64,000 nt of DNA, taken from assembly GCF_019703515.2 (NCBI RefSeq), contig NC_059356.1:27395197-27459196 (forward strand). Direction: 5' to 3'. The position numbers and the translations under genes are program-made. The stretch's first letter is position 1, and the number at the start of each line of letters is the position of its first letter. This stretch comes from Myxocyprinus asiaticus (Eukaryota > Chordata > Actinopteri > Cypriniformes > Catostomidae). Shown one piece after another: positions 13,994 to 23,800 of the stretch. A model generated the notes under the pieces. The model did not search any database, was not told where the DNA came from, and was given only the letters and a program-made list of their open reading frames with translations.

Positions 13994-14235
13994 TTTCCTC
14001 AGGAAACTATTGTGCAACATTTAACATACATCCAAGCAGACATACCTGTATGAAACAATGACCAGACAATGACCCGAATAAACCAGACTTAATAACACAG
14101 ATGTATTTTCAAGACAGTGAATATTATGTCATCTAATTAATATTCATGAGATAAGCTGATAAGGTTTATAGTGTGTCCCCCACATTTCAGACCGTATCTA
14201 CACCACTGAATTGATTAAAGTGAACTAATGATATC

Positions 14236-14522
14236 GGTAACACTTTACAATTTAGGATTAACAATGAACAATATATTTTTTACATGAATGTATTAATCTT
14301 TGTTAATGTAAATTTATACAAATATAAATGTTCATTGTTAGTTTAAGTTAGTTTGTAATGCATTTACTAATGTTAACATATCCTTTTTATTTTGTATTAA
14401 TATATGCTGAAATTAACATTAATCAAGATTTATAACTACTGTAAAAGGTTTTCTTTGTTAGTTCATGTTAAATAATGTAGTATTTAATTTTAACAAATAC
14501 AAACTTATTGTAAAGTGTTACC
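14236..14522. mobile_element. MITE with GGTAACACTTTACAAT ends and perfect 8-bp duplication
   Basis: The 287-bp element begins GGTAACACTTTACAAT and ends ATTGTAAAGTGTTACC. It is flanked by the perfect 8-bp duplication ATGATATC (14228-14235 and 14523-14530). It is AT-rich with repeated TTAATGTTAA-type motifs and noncoding. Size and duplication fit a hAT-type MITE. Confidence 0.85.
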
Positions 14523-15517
14523 ATGATATCTTTAGTATCCTTTAATATTATCACAGTGAAGGAGAAAGTGTGCCATTTAGTGTTTTTTATTTTTTATTTC
14601 CCATAGCTCACACTGTTCAGTCAATTCAACATTCACTGACTCATCAACCCACTTGTGTTTTGACTCAGCGGTCCACAGGTCCACCAAAGCATAACTCAGC
14701 GCAGGTTTGCCTAATAATGTCATTTGTCGAGGCGTGAGGGCATGTACTGTAAAGAGGTTGTTATGAGAGCTGTGGGTACTACACAAATGCTCTCCTGTAT
14801 TTCAATCCTGGACTCAGCAGTGCTCTGGGAAACAACAGCTCAATACTGCTACTAATTCTTCACTCTTGCATTGCTCTATAGAGGCCCCAGATGTACTCCA
14901 TTAATAAGGAGAAAAGCTCTCTGGCCCTTCTCTTCATAAAGATACCTCCAGTCAGAGAGTGCTGTGAGTAATCACTATAGAGTTTGAAGCTCTTAATGAA
15001 ACACCATAACACACTCCCCAGACCCTGATATTAATTACCACCTCAGCTTTGTAAAGACAGCCTGTTTCTCTCCATCCCACAAGTGCTCTCACCTTAAGAT
15101 CAGTCCCAGCATGGGGCTACAACTTTGCTGTTTCATGCTGCTCACAAGGATCACTTACTTTACTCACTCTGGCTTCTTTATGACAGATAATATTCCCACA
15201 CAGAGACAAGATTCTACTCAATATCCCTTTGAAAGTAGTTTCCATTGAGTTTCTTTTGACATGTAAGACATACTGTATGCTGTAGATTCTATTGTAATCT
15301 TACAATGACAGACATAAAACCACGTGAAATCATAATTGGAGTTTTTTCCGTGTCTGTTTGCTTTGCGGCCTTCAATATGCTACTGCATCTCCTTAAAGTA
15401 AACTTTTAACAGATTTAAATAAAAAATATAAAATAAAAAAACATATTTAGACCAGATGTCTTTTTCATCTTGGAAAATGCACTAAAAATATTGATGACTC
15501 ATCTTGTTTGTAGGGGC
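14523..15517. other. Apparently single-copy DNA
   Basis: No element ends or ORFs with recognisable motifs are seen. The stretch 14800-15300 is less AT-biased than its surroundings and shows no similarity to other parts of the window. Confidence 0.4.
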
Positions 15518-16115
15518 TGTGGCAGAACAATCCGCCCCGCCTCTTAGAGCTGTACTTCAGCTAGGCTCACAATGGAAGTGGGCTGGAGAGAGGAGAGGCT
15601 CACATTTATGAGCCTCGTTTGGGCAGCAGATGAGCCTCATCAACACTCCCATAAAAACACAGAACGCGCCTCTTTTCGGAAAGCCAGCTTCTATCTCCTT
15701 GTGTGGACATTCGCAGGTCCAGGAACAGAGCGGGCAGTGTCTGATGTGAATTAGATACGTCTCCGGGGATTGGAGCACATCGCGGCCGATGGGCCAGGAT
15801 CCGGAATGCTATTGCCCTCAAGCGACAAGGTCCAAAGAAGCTGGGCCGCACGAGTGAAGCCGCCACACCACGCACCTTGGATCCATGAGAAGAGTGTGTC
15901 GCATCCACCGAACCCCGCCTACTATACCTGGACCTTCCCCTGTCTGCACTCCTTGCATTCACATAGCCATAGTATACCATGAGGATGCCAGATTCCCCTT
16001 TATTTTGGACACTTTATTTCCTTTTTTGGACATTTTATGTTTATTATTATTTCCAATAAACGCCTCTCCAAGACCGGACGCCACACCCACTGTGACACTT
16101 GCTCACCCCGCCACA
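15518..16115 (+). mobile_element. Solo LTR of an LTR retrotransposon
   Basis: The 598-bp unit starts TGTGGC and ends GCCACA, the short TG...CA inverted repeat of an LTR. A TATA-like CCATAAAAAC lies near 15650. A polyadenylation signal AATAAA (16056-16061) lies about 55 bp before the 3' end, which sets the plus orientation. Flanks are GGGC and GGTC, a possible 4-bp duplication with one mismatch. No primer-binding site or internal region follows, so it is read as a solo LTR left by recombination. The open frames inside (for example 15606-15980) carry no motif. Confidence 0.62.
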
Positions 16116-16569
16116 GGTCATATACACGTTTTTGTCCAACAAAATGCAAAATGTTGCCTTTCCCTGAAGCCGCGGCCACACTTGGCTTTGTGCATGTAAG
16201 TTGTATTGTAAATTGTAAGTTTTATAGATAGAGCTCTAAAAGTGACTATAAATTGCTCCCATTATAATGAATGAAGCTGCGCAAGTAATTTATTATTACA
16301 TTTAGCAGACACTTTTATCCAAACGACAAAGCTAATTACAAATTAGCAACACAATAAAATAAATCCTTACCTTGTCTGCAGGTCACCCAGACAGCTTGAT
16401 TGAACAGCTTCATTTATTATTATAGGAACGAGCATCTAAACTCTCAGTATCAACAACACATCTGGATAAGTCACTTCAGATAAATCTTTGATGTTCTTAG
16501 AGAAAATATGTTTACTTAGAGCCTTATTTAAAGGATCCGGTAATGATAATAGATGTGGTCCCAGCCCAG
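16116..16569. other. Unassigned stretch with a SINE-core fragment
   Basis: The string TTTAGCAGACACTTTTATCC near 16302 matches the conserved core of fish tRNA-derived SINEs. No head or tail can be traced. Confidence 0.4.
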
Positions 16570-17330
16570 TAGCTTTCTAATTCCTTTGTTATTGTTTACA
16601 TCCTTGAAATAGTCTACAGTTATTGATTAGCATTAAAATGACATACTAGACAGAGCCAGGTCTTTTATATACATTTATACTTCAAGTCTGACATTTTGAC
16701 ACAAATCAGCTTTTTGTCCCACTGTTTACATTTAGTTGAAATAATAGAATGTGTTTACATTAATACTTTGCCAAGACTGGCATTTTGGCAGAATTTTGAA
16801 GTGTATTTAACCATTTAGGCGTGTAACCGCATTATCACGAGTGCTCTCAGAGTGCACACACATCAGGCACACACATAAGCAGCCTGTCAGTCAAAGAGCA
16901 CGCTGTTGCAGAAGTGAGGAAATAAAAAGTCAATCATTAAGATTTTCGTTATTACAGTATGTCATTTCTATCTCTATCCTCTTTTTTCCTTTTGATCTGC
17001 TATTAAGATGGTACCAATGGCAGTCTTGTGATCGACGTAATGAGCACACCTGGAAAGAAAGAAAGCAAAACAAATTAAACCAAACTTGGAGCACATCTGT
17101 TACTCTGAGAACAAAACAGAGTTGTGAAGCACAGAACCACTCTAAAAACACTGTAATAATGCACTAACATATTGCAGACAGGACAGAACAGCGCACATAC
17201 ACTTTGAAGTGGGCAATGTGAGCAGATAATGTATTTATTTAATGAAATCACAGCCCTTTGTTTTAATAATCGCACAAGGTCATTTTGCGATTTTGATTTT
17301 ATTTCGATCAATTGTGCAGTCCTAATTCTT
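16570..17330. repeat. Old interspersed repeat, related to 10080-10545
   Basis: It shares ordered blocks with 10080-10545 up to about 16960. The end near 17300-17325 (GATCAATTGTGCAGTCCTAA) is the complement of the AGGGCTGCACAATTAAT terminus seen at 3506. This suggests a decayed hAT-like element. The 108-codon frame at 16841-17167 shows no motif. Confidence 0.5.
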
Positions 17331-18829
17331 ATCCACAATTAAGTTTATGAATCAATGAATGTAACCTAAACCCAGGATTTATTTATTCATTTGGTCAAAT
17401 TGTCTCACCATTTATATTTTTGTCTGAAGCATATTTTGGAAAATAGTTATGAATACAAAATAAATTAATCACATTTTATGACTTATTATTATGCCTAATA
17501 TTTTGATACATTAACAGGCCTACTCCATTGATTAAAGTGTCATTAATTTACACCCACCCCTGTCGATGGACTATTTTGAAGTGACTTCCCCTAAAAATGG
17601 TTTAGAGCCCCTGCCCCTCAAAATTTCTGTGCCAGCCCTGGTCACACATCTTCCAAATTCAGCTGTCATCTGAATTCGCAGGTCAGAGTTTTCCGAACTT
17701 GTAATTTGGTATGCAGTGGAATGTGAAATTTTTTCGCATGAGCTTGAGTTTCTGGTCTCCCTTGGTCGAAAGTGTTTGAATGGGAGTGACACTGCCTCTG
17801 ATTAGCAAAAGCAAGCAGCTAAACATGTCTGTTAACTTTGAGGTCATCCTATGTTAGTGTAAATTAGTACTTTTTTGCACATAAAGCATTTAAAATTAAC
17901 AAAAGTCTCTCTTAAAATCTTGAAAATGGACCAAAAATATTGATGACTGAAAGTTATTTGGAAATAAGTAATAGTTTCAAGTCAGGAACTCAAACTGCAC
18001 TCGTCAACCATTTTATGTTGTCTTAAAGTATCATGCATGTAGAGCAAGAAGGCACCATATTGTCCATTTTTGTCCGTCACAACTGAGTCTCAATTCTGCA
18101 GTAAGTGTAGTCTTGGCCTGAAATGTGATTGTACAAATAAAGCAGTTAAAATGGCCCCTGCTCTGCCTGTCTGGCAATGGTGCTTAACTCATTAAATATA
18201 TGTTTAGTAGCAGCGGGAGAGAACAAGCTGTGTGCGTCTGTAAATCAGCCGCTGTATAGTGAGCTGTACAATGCTAATGGAGAATGTTAGCATGTAGGTC
18301 TGTGTAAATGCATGGTTATATTTAAAACACAGGCCCTGGGTCAGAAACCGTGGCAAACACCTTATAGTACTCCATGCATAAGGTGCACACATTGTTGAAT
18401 ATGTGCTCCATTACAGGAAGTATGGAAGTGCATTGGCTGTTTTAGTCTATGTTCACACAGCAGCTCAATGTGGTTGTCAGTCTTGTTTGGAGTGCTAACC
18501 CAGCCCTGCATCTAAAATCACATACTGTCAGAGGATGAACTGTTTTTAATGAAAGATGCACTTCTTGGCTAGTAAAACAGTTTATTCTATATGTAAGCAG
18601 ATGAGTAGTATAAATAGATTCCAAATATACTTCTGGCGGGAACGTGGGCATTGTCCTGTGACCCGAATATATGTTGTAATAACAACAACAACAACCTCGA
18701 TACTAGTTTTACTCTGGTTTTGTTAAAAAAGGACCATTTATGAACAAAAAACAGCTCTCTTGGTATATATAACACTAAAAGTTGAAAGAGCCACCAGACC
18801 TGTGGTTCTCTGCAGTGTTTTTTTTTTGT
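17331..18829. other. Unassigned stretch
   Basis: No gene is recognised. An (AAC)n run lies at about 18679-18695. The rest shows no element ends. Confidence 0.4.
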
Positions 18830-19199
18830 TGTTGTGTAGAGCCGAGGAGGGCGGGGCCGGGCTGGAATGAGACACACCCGGTCCTCCCGGCGTTGCCTCA
18901 GGCCGGGGAGCCCCCGGCATGACGTACATCCCCCCCACCCTTCCTCTCCGGGGGGGTGGGGGGGGGGGGCGTGCCTTATGCCCCGACTGCCGGCGGGTCC
19001 TCCCCGCCTTCCTCGACCTGGGAGGAGACAGGAGGGGAAAAAACAACAACACAAAATGGCGAGGGAAAGGCCAACACGGAGCGACAGAGAGAGAGAGAGG
19101 AGAGAGAGAAAAAGAAACTCACCGGTTCTCTGATGCGCCGTCGCGTGGTCCTCGATCACTACTCCACCCTCTCAGGCGGACTGCAGCCGCTCCTCCCCA

Positions 19200-19430
19200 G
19201 GCGGACCGGAGTCAGACCTCCGACCCCCAGCGGACAGAACGCCCCTCCGCGTTCCCGGCGTCCCGTGGGGACTCTCCTCAGCCCCTGGCAGCGGCCCTAC
19301 CACTCCAGGCGGTCGGGGAGTCTTCTCTTGACCCCTCCGTGTTCCCGGGGGACGGCAGGGCACTCCTCCGCCCCTGGCAGCGGCTCCCTCGCTCCAGGCG
19401 GTCGGGGAGTCCCGTCCCCACTCGCCTCGC
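19200..19430. repeat. Degenerate ~95-bp direct repeat in the leader
   Basis: CCCCTGGCAGCGGC... CAGGCGGTCGGGGAGTC occurs at about 19277-19322 and again at about 19371-19412. The CCTCCGCGTTCCCGG/CCTCCGTGTTCCCGG blocks occur upstream of each. It appears to be a tandem duplication within the noncoding leader. Confidence 0.6.
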
Positions 19431-19550
19431 GGACAGCGGCCGTTCCCCGCGTCCGGGTGGTCGGGCTACTCCGTCTCCCGTCGGACGGCAGCGGCGCTCC
19501 CCTGGGTGGATGGCAGTGTCGAGGACCCTGCGATGGGAATCCCTCCTCCT

Positions 19551-19568
19551 TCCCGGGTTTCGGCACCA
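19551..19568 (-). other. Primer-binding site, tRNA-Phe type
   Basis: On the minus strand the sequence is TGGTGCCGAAACCCGGGA, directly after the LTR. From general knowledge of vertebrate tRNA-Phe (acceptor end ...CCCGGGTTTCGGCA plus CCA), this is an exact 18-nt complement of its 3' end. This is the strongest evidence that the GC-rich element is retroviral-type in origin. Confidence 0.75.
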
Positions 19569-19569
19569 G

Positions 19570-19804
19570 TGTAAGGGGGTTCAGTGGAAAGGAGGCGGCG
19601 AGAACCGGCTTAATAATATAAATAATAATTTAATAAACAACTTAAACACAACACACAACCAAAAACACACAGTACAGCTGTCTGTAATTCTCTCTCTCTC
19701 GAGCTGTCGTCCCCGGCCGCCTTTATCCCTCGCGTGCCCCATCAGGCTGATTGGGGACCGGGTGTGTCTCATTCCAGCCCGGCCCCGCCCTCCTCGGCTC
19801 TACA
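19570..19804 (-). repeat. 5' LTR of the 18835-19804 element
   Basis: On the minus strand it begins TGTAGAGCC and ends CCTTACA. It contains a TATA-like GGATAAAGG near 19725-19735 and an ATTAAA-type polyadenylation signal near 19632-19638. It is 235 bp and lies one base before the primer-binding site. Confidence 0.65.
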
Positions 19805-19809
19805 TGTTG

Positions 19810-21285
19810 GTTTTTTTTTTGTAATTCAGCATTTCTGTTCAGCTCCCGTGGCATTATGGGATAGGAAAGTGTCCAGTTGATGCCCACCTCAGAATTAGCC
19901 GGAAATAGTAGGTCATCTGGGTATTTCTTGTTCACTGTTTTAGGAATTTTGGGGACTTGGACATACTGCTCTATTAGCATAATGTTTTTGGCATACAATA
20001 TAGCAGGTAAGTAGGCCTGTGCATATTCAGATGCAGCAATGGTTATGTTCCTATACTGTTTGATTATGGGATACTCCCTCATCTGCCATTGGTCTGAGAA
20101 AATGGTAGTCCCACCCCAAACTCATGCCTGTTATGCAGGACTGGTTGGGATGCTAATACTGATACCACAGAGCCAGTATTTACAATTTTCGAGACAATTA
20201 CAATCAAGCTACTAAAGCTTATGTTCAGATGGAACATGAGAAAGTGTTTTAACATCCAATGAAAAATGGCACACTTTACCTATAGGTATGCAGCTGCATA
20301 ACAGCACGGGATTGTTTCTCATTGCCAAGTATTGCTATAATATTACATGTTGTACTGCACAAATGCTTCATACAGTATGTAAAATCCCACACACATGAAT
20401 CTGTGCAGAAAAAAGAAAAGAGATGGGGAGTGAGAAGAGCAAGAAAAAGGGAGAGACAGAGAGAGGAAAAAAGAAATAAATAGTCTCCTGTCCTGTGATC
20501 AGAGGCAGTTTGTCAAAGACTCCCTCACCGGCACTCTGCTTTAATGATTCCTCACACGTCAGAAACAACCTCCGAACATGATTATCATCTTTTTCATCTG
20601 CTGTCTCTGGCCTCATTAATGCCATAGCGCTCTTGGTCAGCAGTAGGGATCTGGAGAGAGGGAAAAAAACAGAGGCAGAGAGGAGTAAAAAGGCACACAT
20701 AAAAAAAAAAAAAAAAAAGCATTCTGATCTATAATTTATATCTAAAGCAATTCCTTTACTCAGCTCCTGAAATGTCTTAGGGACATGGGTGGCATATGAT
20801 CATTATTTCAGCAAGTCACATTCTCGCTGTCTTCTCCCTTTATCTTATTTTCTTATGTGAATGCCATTACAGCATTATATGTTTATATGTGCTTATCCTT
20901 GAGCCATCTTCCATTCAAGCCTATTAGTGATGTTTGCCAAGGCAAGTGTGTGATGTAGCTATTATTATATGTAAGAAAAAAACATGAAAAACAGGGACAC
21001 TGCCTCCTTAATAGGAAAACAGAATATGTTTAAATGTAGAACAACTCTGTATTTTTAACCAAATCAGGTGATCTGTTACAGAAAATAGTTTATTTTCTCA
21101 TCAATCAAATACAGTTAGAACAGATGCACTCAATTATGTATTGGTTAACATTAAAAAATCTGACAGGATATACCTCAGATTCAAAAACACTAGAAAGTTG
21201 AATTCTGCCATGTATTGCAGTTAGCATGTAGACTAACTGGCACTGACTATTCATTAACTTTCGACTGCAATAGGTAGATCACATG
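19810..21285. other. Unassigned stretch
   Basis: No gene is recognised. There are purine-rich tracts at about 20405-20475 and a poly-A run at about 20701-20718. Confidence 0.4.
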
Positions 21286-21288
21286 CCA

Positions 21289-21420
21289 GGGGCGAACTGG
21301 CCATTGGGAGAACCGGGACTTTTCCCGATGGGCCGGCCGCGAAGCGGGGCCGAATGGGCCGCGATAAGCTGAAATGGGCCGACACATTATGCAGAACGAG
21401 CCACAAAATGGCGCTGCGAT
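21289..21420. repeat. Transposon fragment with CAGGGGCGAACTGG start
   Basis: A CAGGGGCGAACTGGCC terminus begins at about 21289 and GC-rich GGGCCGGCCGCG/GGGCCG repeats follow. CAGGGG ends resemble hAT-type termini. No matching right end is visible, so this is a fragment and the assignment is tentative. Confidence 0.4.
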
Positions 21421-22260
21421 ATGCCGATAGAAAGATCTTACATAGTGCAGCTTTAAACCTTTTAAGTGTGTCTAGATTTACTTATTCCTACTTTCTATGA
21501 GTTTTCAAATGTTACATTTGCCAGTATTTCTCCCTCACCCATGCTTTTGTATCTACGTCAGATAAATTACCCATTGCACTTTTCCTCTAAGAATTTAATA
21601 ATATTTTCAATTCATTTGGTATTCATGAGTACAATTTGGATTTCTTTCCAAATTTCCCAATTACAGTTGTCAATACAACATGAAAGCATTTCAGAGAACA
21701 ATTTTAGAGTTTCAACTGAAGTTAGGATGGAAATGAGGTCACGCTAAAGTTTGGACAGTATAGGGTCCCGTGTACCAGAATACTGGCGGTTCGCCTGGGG
21801 GAGTGGTCATTTCTCCACTTCTATTCCTTCTCCTGCGAAAACAATTGACAGACGGTTGGACGGCGAAATTAGGGAACACTTATGACTAATTTTAGCTATC
21901 CTTGCTAATATGATTCTCGTGTGGGTCTTACCTTGGGTCTAAATGCTTCAAGTTATATGTCGGGTCCTTGGAAAAACACTGCATCTTCACAGCTGGAAGG
22001 TAATTTACACTGAACTGTAATGTTGTTTCTCCATTGAAGTGACAAGAATGTTGGAATTTCTACAAAAATTATAATAGTCCTCTAGTGGCCATTGCGATGA
22101 AACAGCACTTTTAATGGTCACGAGAGAACCAGAAGAGGTCACCAATGTGCATCTGATCATATCTGTACCACTATAAAGCAAGCAGCGGTCTTTATCATTT
22201 TATGTCAGGAGGATCTTTTGTTTATTTTTTTATATATTGAAAATTGTAATCCTGCTAGTA
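21421..22260. other. Unassigned stretch
   Basis: No gene or element end is recognised. The 93-codon frame at 21466-21747 has no motif. Confidence 0.4.
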
Positions 22261-22284
22261 ATCCCAATTTTCACTAAATGTAAC

Positions 22285-22403
22285 TGTAATTTTCACCAAA
22301 TGTAACTGTAATTTTATGTAACTGTAATGGATTACAGTTACACATTTTTTTGTATCCTGATTACATAACACCATTACAAGTATTCCATTACTCCCCAAGC
22401 CTG
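22285..22403. mobile_element. hAT-type terminus, diverged relative of the 532 family
   Basis: It contains TGTAATGGATTACAGTTACA, then ATTACAAGTATTCCATTACTCCCCAAGCCTG. This resembles the GTTACTCCCCAACCCTG end of the elements at 532 and 51951. Only one end can be placed. Confidence 0.5.
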
Positions 22404-22629
22404 GCTATTTGAATGCCTTAATACGTTAAACGTCGGTGTGCAATATAACTCAACAGGAATGATATACCTCAAACTGGGTGACTTACTGAGGAGAGGCAGA
22501 TTTTGTCTAGCAGACAATAAAATTGATGACAAAAATCTCATAGACTTACATTGTAGGTGAGATTTGACCCATATCAAGGGACAAAAATATCCAAGAAACT
22601 TGAGAGAAGTCTCTTTTAACACAGGCCAG

Positions 22630-22780
22630 TAAGCAACCACCTAGTGACACCCTAACAACCACATAGAAAAATGAGAAACAAACCCACTGAAAAACCACTC
22701 AGAACAACTTTGCAACTGCACAGCAATCCTCTGGCTTTTGCCAGAGTAACCACCCAGAACACCCTAGCAACCTGTAGGAT
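22630..22780. repeat. Degenerate minisatellite (CCTAGCAACCAC-like)
   Basis: Reiterated AACCAC(C/A), CCCTAACAACC, GAACACCCTAGCAACC and related 10-13-bp motifs fill the interval. A second tract of the same kind is at 24588-24680. Confidence 0.6.
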
Positions 22781-23455
22781 TTTATATGTAAATAATTAGT
22801 TTAAAAATCTTGGCCAAGCTCAACCATCAAAATAATGTAGGGAAATATATGCTAGATAAATGACACCTGAGCAGATTAGAAACCTGATTAAAATTCTCCA
22901 CTATTCAATATGTAATACAACAGGCTTGTTGTATCTGCTAATAATTTAAAGGAATTTAGCTCAATATGGGAATTAGTAATTGATTTGGGGAATATTAAAA
23001 GAATCAATATTTAAGTCCGATCAAAGTCTTTGGCCAGCAATGAGTTGATAGGAATGTAAGATTGATTCTTATGGTAATACTACTTTCATGGCCATTGAAA
23101 ATAATATCACAAATAGATTGAAATACTGTTTATGAACATGTAGTTTCGGAATGACAGATCTCAAGGGACTGATATAATTTAATCAAAAACTCAGTCAACT
23201 TCTCGATGAATATAAAAAAGAATTTATCAACTAATCTACAAAAAACAACTAAAGTAACAAACAACTAAACTGACACATAGACAAACAAACAGAAACACGG
23301 GTTGGTAAGTGAGCTTTGACAGAAGATGAATGGAAAATTATCTGCAACAGAAAAAAATAACTTTATGGAGTCTATAGACCTTACCTTGAACAAACCCTGA
23401 GAACTTCATTTAGATTTGATTTGAGATCTTGTTACTCAAATTATATTAAAGAAAG
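22781..23455. other. Unassigned AT-rich stretch
   Basis: No gene or element end is recognised. Confidence 0.4.
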
Positions 23456-23464
23456 AACCAGATT

Positions 23465-23800
23465 TCAGCAAAAGTCTGGAGGTCTGTACTTGCATTGCGT
23501 GTGTTGTTTGGCTTGTGGAGTTCTTTGAAGACCTTTGGCTTGGTTCAGTTCCAGGAGGCCTTTTATTTGGTTCGATAGATGGGTGATGGAATGACCAGGC
23601 AGAGCCCCGGAGGCGAGGACTCCCTCAAGGGAGAACTCAGGACTTCCCAGGACAGAGGTCAAAGTGTGTGAAAGCCCTAGAGCAGAGAAGAGAGAGAGAG
23701 GGGTTGTCCAGCCTGGTCTTTTAACCCCTTCAGTTTGTTCACACCCCAATTAGGCTCTAAGCCAGAAGGCCTGTGGTCAAAGTGTCCTCCCCTCAAGATA
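23465..23800 (-). repeat. Possible solo-LTR fragment
   Basis: On the minus strand a TATA-like GGTTAAAAGACC (about 23720) is followed by a CT-rich stretch and an AATAAA signal (about 23567-23572) roughly 155 bp downstream, then a short tail. This promoter-to-polyadenylation layout resembles an LTR. I could not find convincing TG...CA ends or a target duplication. The 94-codon minus frame across it has no recognised motif. It could equally be an ordinary single-copy sequence. Confidence 0.3.

Larger units (their letters stand above)
18835..19804 (-). mobile_element. GC-rich LTR-retrotransposon derivative with U3-type sequence at both ends
   Basis: The 970-bp unit is flanked by the 5-bp duplication TGTTG (18830-18834 and 19805-19809). 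Its first 50 bases and the reverse complement of its last 50 are identical, starting TGTAGAGCCGAGGAGGGCGG. On the minus strand 19804-19570 reads as a 235-bp LTR (TGTA...TACA). A primer-binding site (19568-19551) follows, complementary to the 3' end of tRNA-Phe. Next comes a GC-rich leader with ~95-bp internal repeats, a possible splice donor (about 19122) and acceptor (about 19018), and a G-rich tract near 18955. The far end is an inverted copy of the LTR start rather than a normal 3' LTR. Long open frames here are a consequence of high GC. Confidence 0.7.

Noticed and set aside
15606..15980. 124-codon minus-strand frame and overlapping plus frames
   Set aside because: They lie inside the probable solo LTR and have no motif; opposite-strand frames overlap.
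18919..19824. 301-codon open frame (and overlapping 221- and 190-codon frames)
   Set aside because: Long frames on both strands and in several registers are expected in this very GC-rich LTR-element leader. The translation is Pro/Arg-rich with no domain and runs through the LTR.
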